This document shows positions 33,999 through 42,801 of a stretch of DNA of 64,000 bases, one piece after another. This DNA is from JAKVCB01 sp965243695 (lineage in GTDB: Bacteria; Planctomycetota; Planctomycetia; Pirellulales; Lacipirellulaceae), in assembly GCA_965243695.1 (NCBI GenBank), contig CBDEWC010000014.1, forward strand, positions 682,001 to 746,000, written 5' to 3'. How positions within the stretch are numbered: the stretch's first letter is position 1; every line of letters starts with the position of its first letter. Under the pieces are notes generated by a model that worked only from the letters and a program-made list of their open reading frames with translations, was not told where the DNA came from and searched no databases. The translations under genes were made by a program, and so were the position numbers.

Positions 33999-35867
33999 AT
34001 GACGTCAGCCAAAACGATTTTTTTCCCGCTGCTCGGCTTCGTGTTGCTCACCCCCGTGATTCGCGCCGACGATGCGCGGCGGGTTGGTCTCGACTCGGTG
34101 GCGGCCGAGCCCGACTCTGCCAAACTGCAGTTGCTCGACCGACTGATCTCCCAACTAGGTAGCCAGCGGTACGTCGAAAGGCGGCGAGCTCAACAGCAAC
34201 TTCGCCAGGTTGGGATTCCTGCCTTTGACAGGCTGCACGCAGCAGTCAGTCACGTTGATCCGGAGATTGCTGCTGCGGCTGGATACTTGCTGGGGAAAAT
34301 TTCGATCCCCTGGGTTGACGCCGATGATCCCCCTGCTATTCGATCCAAGTTCAGTGATTATGCAAATCAGTCTAATGATCAACGGATTAAAATCATCGAG
34401 CAACTTGCGGGCATGCCGCGTTCCGACAGTGTAGCAGCGCTTTGTCGCATTGTGCGGTTTGATTCGGTCGAGTACGTCTCCCGCACCGCAGCAACCGCTT
34501 TGCTGCGATCGGAAGACGGTCAGGACGAACTCCAGAAAGTGGCCCCTGTCGCGATCATCGCAGAGCTTGGCAGCAGTAGCCGACGGGGTGCTGACTGGTT
34601 GCGGCTATACCTCCATCAGCAGAGTGAGCCGCAGGAGGCGCTCGAGTCGTGGAGGGAGATCATCGATGAGGAAGCAAACCTTGTTCGTGGCTCGAGTGGA
34701 ATCTCGCAAACCGGAATGGATCAAACCACCGATCGAGTTGTGGTGGAACTCATGTGGCATTTGCTGGACCTTTGCCAGGAGTTAGATCAGACCGAACAGG
34801 CGCTCGACATGATGGCACGCATTCTCGATCACGATCCTGATCAGTTCGAAACGACGATGGTAGAATTGATAGACTGGTTTTCCGAGATCCAAGCCTGGGA
34901 GGCACTCGACGAGCTATTGACTCGCTACCAGCAGCGACTTGCCCAATCGCGTCGTCCCCAGTATGTGGCGGCCATTGCCCGCCAGGCACAGGGACGTCTT
35001 GAGGAGGCACAGCAACTGGCTGCCGCTGCGCTGCATCGCCCCGTTCAGCAACCCCTGGAAAGGTTGCACGATGCGCAGGGCTTTTTATTGCACCGTGGCC
35101 AGTGGGAGTGGGCCGAGCAGGAATATCGCGCGACGATCGATGCAGAACCTATGGACTCGCCATGGTCGCTGATTGCCCGTACCTGGCTTGCCAATTTGCT
35201 GTTTGATGCCAACAAACACCAACAAGCCGCAGAGGCACTCCAGCCCCTTGAGGAACGCATAGAACAGGACACCGATTTTCGCAACACTTACAACCGAATT
35301 CGGAAACGATTTGCCTCGGAGAGCGGTGGATCGTGGCTCATGACGCCAAAGCGACTGGCAGCACGACGCCACTTTTTTCTGGCTGCCCACTTTCGGGACC
35401 AAAGAGAGGACCCCGCCGAGCAGAAGCACCTGCGGGCTTCCATCGAACTTGATCCCCAGGATGCCGATGTGGTGATTGCGATGTACGGTGCCCGCGGTAC
35501 CGACGACGCGTGGCGCGACGAAGTCAGAATGCGGATTGCTGCTTTAACGCGGGAATTTCAGCGTGAAATCGACAATGCTCCGGACGACTCCATGGCCCAC
35601 AACCAGTGGGCATGGTTGGTTAGCAACACCGAGGGCGATTTTCAAAAGGCGATTCGTTATTCCCAACGATCGCTTGATTTGTTGCCCGAGGGAGCCAGTT
35701 CGGCTGGATACCTCGATACACTGGGGCGGTGCTACTACGCTGCAGATGACTACGAAAACGCAGTAAAATATCAACGCGAGGCAGTCGCAAAAGATGGTTC
35801 GATGCAAGTTCTGCAGCGACAACTGGATATTTTTGAAACCGCCTTGGCCTCGCAGAAGCAACCGTGA
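33999..35867 (+). CDS. Exported tetratricopeptide/HEAT-repeat protein
   Basis: About 622 aa. The ATG at 33999 begins a good signal peptide (MTSAKTIFFPLLGFVLLTPVIRADD); in-frame alternatives at 33960 and 33894 only lengthen it. Residues about 35-200 look like HEAT-type helical repeats (RYVERRRAQQQLRQVGIPAF, AAAAGYLLGKI, PRSDSVAALCRIV). Later parts are TPR-like (QALDMMARILDHDPDQFE, QEYRATIDAEPMDSPWS, YLDTLGRCYYAADDYENAVKYQREAV). It is a scaffold-like exported protein with no catalytic motif. It follows the REC-only gene closely. Confidence 0.72.
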   Translation: MTSAKTIFFPLLGFVLLTPVIRADDARRVGLDSVAAEPDSAKLQLLDRLISQLGSQRYVERRRAQQQLRQVGIPAFDRLHAAVSHVDPEIAAAAGYLLGKISIPWVDADDPPAIRSKFSDYANQSNDQRIKIIEQLAGMPRSDSVAALCRIVRFDSVEYVSRTAATALLRSEDGQDELQKVAPVAIIAELGSSSRRGADWLRLYLHQQSEPQEALESWREIIDEEANLVRGSSGISQTGMDQTTDRVVVELMWHLLDLCQELDQTEQALDMMARILDHDPDQFETTMVELIDWFSEIQAWEALDELLTRYQQRLAQSRRPQYVAAIARQAQGRLEEAQQLAAAALHRPVQQPLERLHDAQGFLLHRGQWEWAEQEYRATIDAEPMDSPWSLIARTWLANLLFDANKHQQAAEALQPLEERIEQDTDFRNTYNRIRKRFASESGGSWLMTPKRLAARRHFFLAAHFRDQREDPAEQKHLRASIELDPQDADVVIAMYGARGTDDAWRDEVRMRIAALTREFQREIDNAPDDSMAHNQWAWLVSNTEGDFQKAIRYSQRSLDLLPEGASSAGYLDTLGRCYYAADDYENAVKYQREAVAKDGSMQVLQRQLDIFETALASQKQP

Positions 35868-35921
35868 CGTTGACCGGCGCATTCGGCTCTGACACCCGGA
35901 TTCTCCCGAATGGTGTTTTCT

Positions 35922-36464
35922 CTATTTGGGCCGTGCAAAGATCGACTGGCTCTTGACGATCACATGGTCATCGGGAAAGGTGTGGAACGCCTGGACTTTC
36001 AGGCTGTGATCGCGAGATTCCAAATTGATGTAGCTCAGAGCTCCCAGCCCGAAACGGCCGCTTGATTCAAAATGGTGTGCCATGCCTTTGCGCGAACCGG
36101 CTAAGGCAAGTTCTTTCTGGTAAAGCCAAAAGGCCTCCTGCTCGACCGGTTCCAGCGAAAATTCGACTTCATAGTGGACCCCGCCTCGACAATCGACCCG
36201 GTCATCGCAGCATCCCTTGAGTTGATGGGACATCAACCTGCGCTTTTGCGGCAGGGGGTGATGGGCAGCCGTTGCCACTTCCGTCAGAATCAACCCTTCA
36301 TATTGCCAGGTGACCAGATGTCCGGTGCTGGTAATTTGAACGGTTGCCGAGTAACCACCCCGATCGATTGTGCGCGTACGGTGGACCTCAAACAACTCCG
36401 GGTGGAGTGGACGTCCATAAAGCTGAAATACCAATTCAGCAATTTTGGGTCTTACTGACAGCAC
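35922..36464 (-). CDS. DUF2617 family protein
   Basis: A 180-aa soluble protein, GTG start with AGGAG upstream. It matches my memory of DUF2617 proteins (VRPKIAELVFQLYGRPLHPELFEV, GGYSATVQITSTGHLVTWQY, HYEVEFSLEPVEQEAFW). It has histidine/cysteine-rich patches (CCDDRVDCRGG) but no catalytic motif I can name. Function unknown. A strong hairpin lies 24 bases upstream of its start codon, at 36488. Confidence 0.75.
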   Translation of the reverse strand: MLSVRPKIAELVFQLYGRPLHPELFEVHRTRTIDRGGYSATVQITSTGHLVTWQYEGLILTEVATAAHHPLPQKRRLMSHQLKGCCDDRVDCRGGVHYEVEFSLEPVEQEAFWLYQKELALAGSRKGMAHHFESSGRFGLGALSYINLESRDHSLKVQAFHTFPDDHVIVKSQSIFARPK

Positions 36465-37127
36465 AATGAAGGGCTCCTGAAGTCAGCGAGGCGTCGTCTC
36501 AGTTTGAGCACGACGCCTCCTGCACGCTCTTTTTATCTATCGCCATGGTTGCTTCAATCCATCACCATGACTGTTTCAAGGTTGCCTCGGCATCAATCAG
36601 TTGCCTTAGCATCAACACAGGTTTTATTATACTCGCGGGCGAAACAGACTACAAAGGTCGGTTCTTCGGCCGGGTATTTTCGGCGTATTCGGGGTTGACA
36701 ATTTTGCAATTTCTGCTGCCACGGAATTTTTCGCCGATTTTGGAATGGTGGATTGTGCACAACGGATAGAGAATTCCAATCACTTGTCGATTTTGACAGC
36801 CTGCCAGGTGTTCGATGGGGCTGGTTTTCGATCAAAGTTGGTTGATGGATGGACATTGGTGTTCGCGTTGACGACCTGTCATGCTCGCGCCACAATTGGC
36901 CGGGTCTGACCGCGTGCTGAACACAAAGTTCTGCGGGAGAATATTGATCGGTCGGTTTCCTCAAACCGGCCCTGTTCACAGTGACGTGAGAACCAGGCGC
37001 AAGCCGTAAGAATAGAGGCGCCAAAAGTTTGAGGATTCAGCAGGTAGCAGCCACTCCTGGGAATTTCTCCCGTGGCATTTCAGAGAAATGGCGTTTCTCT
37101 AGATCTCATGGATTTTAAGGATCTCAT
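36465..37127. other. 660-base gene-poor region with a strong hairpin
   Basis: Between DUF2617 (minus) and the glycosylase (plus). Apart from the inverted repeat at 36488 I see no gene. The open frame on the minus strand in 36593-37024 has unlikely composition and no motif. Confidence 0.5.
36488..36519. repeat. Perfect 10-bp inverted repeat (hairpin)
   Basis: GAGGCGTCGT, a 12-base loop and ACGACGCCTC pair without mismatch; CTCA/TGAG inside the loop adds four pairs. On the plus strand a modest T-run (CTTTTTATC) starts about ten bases later. It could be a terminator for plus-strand transcripts entering the region, or a structure in the leader of the DUF2617 gene on the minus strand. Confidence 0.75.
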
Positions 37128-37784
37128 GTGTTGAAGGAACTGTACGACCGACTGTTGGGAGCCTTCGGACCGCAACACTGGTGGCCCGGGGACTCACCTT
37201 TTGAGGTCATGGTTGGTGCGGTACTGGTACAGAATACCTCCTGGAAGAACGTTGAGCGGGCGATCGCAAATCTCCGCGACGCAGGCTTGCTTGAGCCTTG
37301 CCAACTATTCGAATTGCCAGTCCAGGAGCTCCAAGAGCTTATTCGTCCGGCAGGCTATTTTCGGATCAAGGCAAAGCGCTTGCGAAATTTACTCCGGCTT
37401 TTGGTAGAACAATACGCTGGTTCCACAGAAGCGATGTTTGCCAGCGACCCGGAGAGACTCCGCGAGCAACTCCTGGCGGTCAACGGGATTGGCCCGGAAA
37501 CGGCCGATTCGATCCTTCTTTATGCTGCCGGGGTGCCGACTTTTGTGGTCGATACGTACACCCATCGGGTACTTGCCCGCCATGGTTGGATTGGCTACGA
37601 CGCTGACTATGAGCAAATCAAAGATTACTTTCAGAGCGGCCTTCCCGACGATGTGCCTATGTTCAATGAATATCACGCCCTGTTGGTTCGCGTGGGGCAC
37701 GACTACTGCCGAAAAACGCCAAAGTGCGACACCTGCCCTTTGCGAGAGATGTTGCCACCGGGTGGTCTCAGTGAGCCTGATTGA
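37128..37784 (+). CDS. HhH-GPD DNA glycosylase, MagIII/endonuclease III-like
   Basis: A 218-aa base-excision glycosylase. The helix-hairpin-helix is LLAVNGIGPETADSILL, and catalytic Asp142 lies in FVVDTYTHRV. The lysine that gives endonuclease III its lyase activity is replaced by Glu124, as in monofunctional relatives such as the 3-methyladenine glycosylase MagIII, whose length it matches. The C-terminal iron-sulfur motif has only three cysteines: C194-x5-C200-x2-C203, with Leu209 where the fourth would stand. It may therefore lack a normal 4Fe-4S cluster. Base specificity is inferred. Confidence 0.85.
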   Translation: MLKELYDRLLGAFGPQHWWPGDSPFEVMVGAVLVQNTSWKNVERAIANLRDAGLLEPCQLFELPVQELQELIRPAGYFRIKAKRLRNLLRLLVEQYAGSTEAMFASDPERLREQLLAVNGIGPETADSILLYAAGVPTFVVDTYTHRVLARHGWIGYDADYEQIKDYFQSGLPDDVPMFNEYHALLVRVGHDYCRKTPKCDTCPLREMLPPGGLSEPD

Positions 37785-38020
37785 GGGTCAGTCACTTGCA
37801 GCTGGGATCCTTGGTTGTAATCGGAGTTGATCGGCACCATGGGTCGCATCAGCAATCCGGAAGTTGCCATCTCGAAGCCTGGTGAAAAGAAAAGGTTCGC
37901 AAAGGTGACTGGCACGGCCCTGGCCAGTGACACGATAGGTTCCGGCAAAAAAATTCCGCACCAGACACCCATCATCGTATTTACCACGATCGATTCAATG
38001 ATAAGCTACAGGTTCCTGCC

Positions 38021-39376
38021 ATGAACGATTTATTTTCAGCTAGTGAAGCGAAGAACAAGGAGCGGGCCCAGCCGCTCCCGGCCCGCATGCGCCCCAGGTG
38101 CCTGGCTGAGTTTTGTGGCCAACAGCATTTTCTCGGCGAGGGAAAGTTGTTGTGGCGCATGCTGAAAGCACAACGGCTTGGTTCTGTTCTCTTTTATGGA
38201 CCTCCCGGTACGGGCAAAACGACTTTGGCTCGACTCCTGGCAACGGAGACTCAGTGTCGATTTCGACAACTTAGCGCCGTCACAAGCGGTGTCAAAGAAG
38301 TTCGGGCGTTGCTGGAGGAGGCGGGCAACGATTTGGCAACCAGTGGCCAGCAAACGTTACTTTTCATCGACGAAATTCATCGTTTTAATAAGGCTCAGCA
38401 GGATGCGTTGTTACCTGATGTTGAGGATGGGATTGTCATTCTTGTTGGTGCCACTACCTCCAACCCGTTTTTTGCGGTCAATGATGCCTTGGTAAGTCGT
38501 AGCCGCGTCTTTCAATTTGAACCACTTTCGGTGGTTGACGTTAAAGAAATCATTGTGCGGGCAATTGCCGACATCGAGCGCGGCTTCGGGCGGTACCAGA
38601 TAGGACTTGATGACAACGCGCTGGACTTCCTGGCAGAAGTTTCTGACGGTGATGCGCGTCGTGCACTCAGTACGTTGGAGGTGGCGGTCCTTTCCAACGA
38701 TCTCTTTTGTGCAGATCCAACCAGCCCGCTGCAACTCACGCTTGAGCAAGTAGCCGATGCTGTCCAGCGCAAGGCGGTTCGTTATGACGCAGCTGGTGAC
38801 GAACACTACGATGTGGCCAGCGCGCTGATCAAAAGTATCCGGGGTAGTGATCCTGACGCCGGGATCTACTGGCTGGCCCGCATGCTGGAAGGTGGTGAAG
38901 ATGTCCGGTTTCTGACACGTCGGCTGGTGATTCTTGCCAGTGAGGATGTCGGCAATGCCGATCCGAATGCTTTGCCCCTGGCAGTGGCTGCGATGCACGC
39001 GTGCGAGTTGGTTGGACTTCCTGAATGCCAACTTACCCTGGCTCAAGCGGTGACCTACCTGGCATGTGCACCCAAGTCGAACGCGGCCACGATTGCGATT
39101 GCTGAAGCGCGTCGCGACGTCACCGAAGCGAGGATTGTGCCGGTGCCCAGGCAACTCCGCGATCGCCACTATGCGGGTGCCGCGCAACTGGGACATGGTG
39201 ATGGTTATCAGTATGCCCACGATGCCCAAGGAGCTGTGGCCGCCCAGGATTATTTAGGGGTCACGCGAGAGTATTACCGCCCGGTTGATCGTGGCTTTGA
39301 ACAGGAGTTGGCCAGGCGGCTTGGAGAAATTCGCGCGGTCTTGCGGGGAGAAACTGAAGCAAACTCCAACGCGTAA
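38021..39376 (+). CDS. rarA: Replication-associated recombination ATPase RarA (MgsA)
   Basis: A 451-aa AAA+ clamp-loader-like ATPase. Walker A is YGPPGTGKTTLARLL, Walker B is LLFIDEIHRFNKAQQDALLP, and sensor I is LVGATTSNPFF. The C-terminal oligomerisation part includes GSDPDAGIYWLARMLEGGEDVRFLTRRL and SEDVGNADPNAL. RarA acts at stalled replication forks and interacts with single-strand binding protein. Full length; its immediate neighbour is a DNA glycosylase, though no operon is evident because 236 bases separate them. Confidence 0.95.
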   Translation: MNDLFSASEAKNKERAQPLPARMRPRCLAEFCGQQHFLGEGKLLWRMLKAQRLGSVLFYGPPGTGKTTLARLLATETQCRFRQLSAVTSGVKEVRALLEEAGNDLATSGQQTLLFIDEIHRFNKAQQDALLPDVEDGIVILVGATTSNPFFAVNDALVSRSRVFQFEPLSVVDVKEIIVRAIADIERGFGRYQIGLDDNALDFLAEVSDGDARRALSTLEVAVLSNDLFCADPTSPLQLTLEQVADAVQRKAVRYDAAGDEHYDVASALIKSIRGSDPDAGIYWLARMLEGGEDVRFLTRRLVILASEDVGNADPNALPLAVAAMHACELVGLPECQLTLAQAVTYLACAPKSNAATIAIAEARRDVTEARIVPVPRQLRDRHYAGAAQLGHGDGYQYAHDAQGAVAAQDYLGVTREYYRPVDRGFEQELARRLGEIRAVLRGETEANSNA

Positions 39377-39513
39377 CGGCTGGGGGCCAGAAGCATGCTA
39401 GCCATGCTGGCACTGGATCCGTTCGAAGTTTTGAGGTTCTGATCCGGTGTGGTGGCAAATTAGGGTTTGCTTTACGATCCACGACCGGATATTTGTGCCG
39501 TTGACCAACAACT

Positions 39514-39789
39514 TTACACGGCAAACAGAAGCGCAAAGATGAGTGCACCCACACCAAGTATCCCCAACAACGTCCAGCCAACCGATTTGCCCTCCCAGGG
39601 ACTGGTCGAAAAGCTAACATACTGGCCACAGTTTGGACATTGCTCCAAGTCCTCAAGCATTTGGGCACTGCATTCAGGACACGGAATCAGGGCCGGTTCG
39701 TCCTCATCAACGAAGGAGTCGTCGTCTGAAGGGTCATCTGGATATTCCCAGTCTTCGAGCTCTTTGTTGGTATCGAATGGTGCAACCAT
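39514..39789 (-). CDS. Small zinc-ribbon protein with C-terminal membrane helix
   Basis: A 91-aa protein from the ATG at 39789, which has GGAG just upstream (the frame opens at 39816). The N-terminal half is very acidic; a zinc ribbon follows (IPCPECSAQML... QCPNCGQYV) and then a C-terminal membrane helix (SVGWTLLGILGVGALIFALLFAV). Likely a tail-anchored protein; function unknown. Confidence 0.72.
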   Translation of the reverse strand: MVAPFDTNKELEDWEYPDDPSDDDSFVDEDEPALIPCPECSAQMLEDLEQCPNCGQYVSFSTSPWEGKSVGWTLLGILGVGALIFALLFAV

Positions 39790-39933
39790 GGATGCTCCGA
39801 AATATAGGCGATTCACTTCGCTGATCCAAAGGCAGTGCTAAAACCCTGCCAGATCGATGGAACCTGAAGCCAGTCAATTTACTCCCGTTCACTATTTCAT
39901 CTCCATTCAATATGACGTCAAGGAGGACGAATG

Positions 39934-41241
39934 ATGAAATCTATTCGACCGCTAGTCACGATCACGATCCTAACTGTGGTGGGTGTCTTCCTCTACTTCA
40001 AAATTCAGGAAGCGCCAGAGGTGAGCAGTTCGAGCCACTCAGCCTGGGAACTCACTCCAGGTGTCCCGGCTTTAGATGGTACCGTGTCACCGGACCCTAA
40101 TTTGGTGCCGCCTGCCTGGAATTCTCCTCCGTCGCAGGTGAATTCAGCCGTATCGAGTAGCTCGGCCGCATTGGCGCAACCCACTTCTGAAAGCCCTGCC
40201 GATTTGCCGCCGATTCCTGAAATCCCTGAGCTTCCGCAAATTCCTGAGCTTCCTCCTTTAGAACCGCCTGCACCCCAAGAACAGGCTGCGGCTCCAGCAG
40301 TTACCCCACCGGCAGCTCTTCCGCGTACGGTTCCCACCGCAAACTACCGTGACGGTTCGTTACCCGTCGAGCCGGTAGCCGCCGTACAGCCGCCGACCGG
40401 ATCGCCGTTAGCGACTGAAAATGGGGCCAAGTCAACCCTCCCTGCTGAGCTTGTCGAGGTGGCGCCAGTCGAAGTGGCACCACCGGCAGGCACAGCACCG
40501 GTTCATTCAATAGGTTCCTACGCTATGGCCAAGCCAGCAATTCAGGCCAAGCTTCAGCAGGGAGAACTTGCCGAGGCCCATTTGTTGCTCTCCCAGTTTT
40601 ATGGCGATCGGTCCCTTACACCTGACCAGCGGAAAGAACTCCAGGCGCTGTTAAGCCAACTTGCGGGTACGGTGATTTATTCAACCGAACACCTGCTGGA
40701 ACCTGCCTACACAGTGCGGGATGGCGACACGCTTGTTTCGATTGCCGAGCAGTATCAGGTGCCTTGGCAATTGCTGGCAAACGTCAATGGAATCAGGGTT
40801 CCTGACGCTGTCCATCCTGGCCAAAAGCTCAAAGTGATGCGTGGTCCGTTCATGGGAATGCTCAACCTTTCGACAGGCGAGTTGACCCTGTTGCTTCAGG
40901 GGCGTTACGCAGGTAAGTTCGCGGTCATGGTTCCCTCGATGGCCACATTTGGCGAAGGGGAATGGTTGGTTGAGAAAAAATTGGCAATGCCTGGTTCAGG
41001 CAGCAATATTTCCCAGACAAGTACGGTGATCACGCCACCTGAGAAACCTGTTGTCGACCGCATGTTGCTTTTGAAAAATACTGCGACGACTCAGCCTCCT
41101 GCGAGCCTCTCCTTGGGGAGTACCTCGGGGCTGACAAGTCAGGCTGGTTCCTCGTCGGCAAATATTCAAATGACGCAGCGCGATGCTCAGGAGCTGTCGG
41201 ATATACTGTCGGTTGGTTCGATGGTGATCATCCGCCGTTAA
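39934..41241 (+). CDS. Membrane-anchored LysM protein with degenerate L,D-transpeptidase domain
   Basis: About 435 aa. AGGAGG at 39921 is seven bases before the ATG at 39934 (another ATG at 39931). After a membrane helix (PLVTITILTVVGVFLYF) comes a Pro-rich stretch (about 40-190, with PEIPELPQIPELPPLEPP), then LysM at about 257-302 (YTVRDGDTLVSIAEQYQV... HPGQKLKV). The rest follows YkuD order: RGPFMGMLNLSTGELTLLLQGRYAGKF at its start and QRDAQELSDILSVGSMVIIRR at its end. The catalytic HGT...SxGCxR region reads KNT...SSANIQ, so His, Cys and Arg are gone. It is probably a peptidoglycan-binding, inactive member. Confidence 0.82.
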   Translation: MKSIRPLVTITILTVVGVFLYFKIQEAPEVSSSSHSAWELTPGVPALDGTVSPDPNLVPPAWNSPPSQVNSAVSSSSAALAQPTSESPADLPPIPEIPELPQIPELPPLEPPAPQEQAAAPAVTPPAALPRTVPTANYRDGSLPVEPVAAVQPPTGSPLATENGAKSTLPAELVEVAPVEVAPPAGTAPVHSIGSYAMAKPAIQAKLQQGELAEAHLLLSQFYGDRSLTPDQRKELQALLSQLAGTVIYSTEHLLEPAYTVRDGDTLVSIAEQYQVPWQLLANVNGIRVPDAVHPGQKLKVMRGPFMGMLNLSTGELTLLLQGRYAGKFAVMVPSMATFGEGEWLVEKKLAMPGSGSNISQTSTVITPPEKPVVDRMLLLKNTATTQPPASLSLGSTSGLTSQAGSSSANIQMTQRDAQELSDILSVGSMVIIRR

Positions 41242-41265
41242 GTAGTAGTTAAGCAGTAAAGGCCT

Positions 41266-41814
41266 ATGTACGATCGAGATGCACTTCATTCGCTGATTCG
41301 CGAACATGCGCTGCAATTTGGCAAATTCACCCTCGCCTCAGGCCTCCAGGCAAACTACTACCTGGATTGCCGACAGGTCACCCTGGATTCGGCCGGAGCC
41401 AAGTTAATTGGCGAGGGGATGTTGGCCCTGTTGGGTGACGAACTTCCTGACCTGGTTGGCGGCATGGTCATCGGCGCCGATCCCATCACCGCCGCAATCC
41501 TCACCTTGGCAGGGAGCCGCAACATCCCGTTGCGAGGCGTCATGGTTCGCAAAGAAGCCAAGGGGCATGGTACCGGTCGATTTGTCGAAGGTCCCTTTCG
41601 TGAAGGTGAGCGACTGGTGATTGTTGAAGATGTCGTGACCACAGGGGGTTCAAGTCTCAAAGCCATCGAGCACTGTGAGGCGGTTGGATTAAAGGTCGAG
41701 CGTGTGCTGGCAATTGTGGATCGGCTCGAAGGCGGACGTGAGGCATTCCGTGAACGCGGCTATCAGCTCGATACGCTTTTTACGATCGCTGACTTTGATG
41801 TTGAGTCTGCTTGA
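41266..41814 (+). CDS. pyrE: Orotate phosphoribosyltransferase
   Basis: A 182-aa enzyme adding phosphoribosyl to orotate in pyrimidine synthesis. The PRPP site is LVIVEDVVTTGGSSLKAIE. Other family marks: FTLASGLQANYYLDCRQ, GGMVIGADPITAAI and RGVMVRKEAKGHGTGRFVEG. It starts 24 bases after the LysM gene. Its stop lies inside the upstream extension of the next frame, but the next gene's likely start is at 41985. Confidence 0.95.
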   Translation: MYDRDALHSLIREHALQFGKFTLASGLQANYYLDCRQVTLDSAGAKLIGEGMLALLGDELPDLVGGMVIGADPITAAILTLAGSRNIPLRGVMVRKEAKGHGTGRFVEGPFREGERLVIVEDVVTTGGSSLKAIEHCEAVGLKVERVLAIVDRLEGGREAFRERGYQLDTLFTIADFDVESA

Positions 41815-41984
41815 GACATGATCCTCTGCGGTTAGGGGGAATGTCGGTCAGGGCCAATTTCCCCCTGGAGATGGTCCCTGCACAGGTTTGTGTGGAACTT
41901 TCCGCACGGAGATCCCGCTGGTCCAAGGAAGGGCCAAGCGGTGTACCGGGTAGCAACCTGATTTTCTCGTTCCCAGAGCGTGCT

Positions 41985-42665
41985 ATGGAAACTTCGCTCC
42001 ACCGACAGTTGAAGGAATACTACGCCCGATCCGAAGCGCGGTACGAGGTACCTGTCGATGGGTTTCGAATCGATGTCGTCAACGGAAAAATTCTCGTCGA
42101 AATTCAACATGGATCGCTGGCCGCCATCCGCGACAAGTTGCGACAACTACTCAAACGCCACACGGTTCACGTCGTGAAACCGATTGTTGCGAGGAAGTGT
42201 TTAGTCAAGCAAAGTCGTAAAGGTGGTCGGGAAAAATCTCGACGGTGGAGCCCCAAACGAAGAAAAATTCTCAGCATCTTTGATGAGCTGGTTTACTTTA
42301 CCAAGGTGTTTCCCCACAAACGACTGACGCTCCACGTACCGCTGGTTGAAGTCGAGGAATTACGTTATCCAGGACATGGTCGGCGTCGTTGGCGTCGTGC
42401 CACGGACTTCGAGGTTGAGGATCAGCAGCTGACGGAAATCGTCGATGAAGTTTCATTTCGTACGCTGGGAGATCTTTGTCAGTTACTTCCGGAGAACCTT
42501 CCCAGTCCTTTTCATACCGGGGACTTAGCTGAGCAGTTGGCAGTTGAGCGGAGGGTGGCCCAACGCATGGCCTACTGTTTGCGGGAAATGAAAGCCTTGC
42601 GAACCGTGGGTAAACAGGGAAATGCATGGCTGTACGAAGTCAAGCGGTCGGTAGCGGTTGCATAA
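41985..42665 (+). CDS. Putative PD-(D/E)XK nuclease-fold protein with winged-helix tail
   Basis: A 226-aa protein (METSLHRQLKEYYARSE...). The frame opens at 41811, but the first 58 residues look untranslated. The segment EVPVDGFRIDVVNGKILVEIQHGS has the D...(V)EIQ pattern of PD-(D/E)XK nucleases, with Gln in the usual Lys position. A basic middle follows (RKGGREKSRRWSPKRRK), and the last 70 residues look like a winged helix (LAEQLAVERRVAQRMAYCLREMKALRTVG). I cannot name a family. It may cleave or bind nucleic acid. Confidence 0.6.
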   Translation: METSLHRQLKEYYARSEARYEVPVDGFRIDVVNGKILVEIQHGSLAAIRDKLRQLLKRHTVHVVKPIVARKCLVKQSRKGGREKSRRWSPKRRKILSIFDELVYFTKVFPHKRLTLHVPLVEVEELRYPGHGRRRWRRATDFEVEDQQLTEIVDEVSFRTLGDLCQLLPENLPSPFHTGDLAEQLAVERRVAQRMAYCLREMKALRTVGKQGNAWLYEVKRSVAVA

Positions 42666-42801
42666 GAACTGCGGATAGACTTCTGGGAGGTGGACCTGAC
42701 AAAAAAACGACGGCCTTGCCCAAACTGCCACAAAGACTTACCCTGCAGTTCCTATCCTACCGCTTTTGAATCCTCTTTTGCCAGGTGCGCCAAACTGCCC
42801 G

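Noticed and set aside
36593..37024. 143-aa minus-strand frame
   Set aside because: No family resemblance and very odd composition; treated as noncoding.
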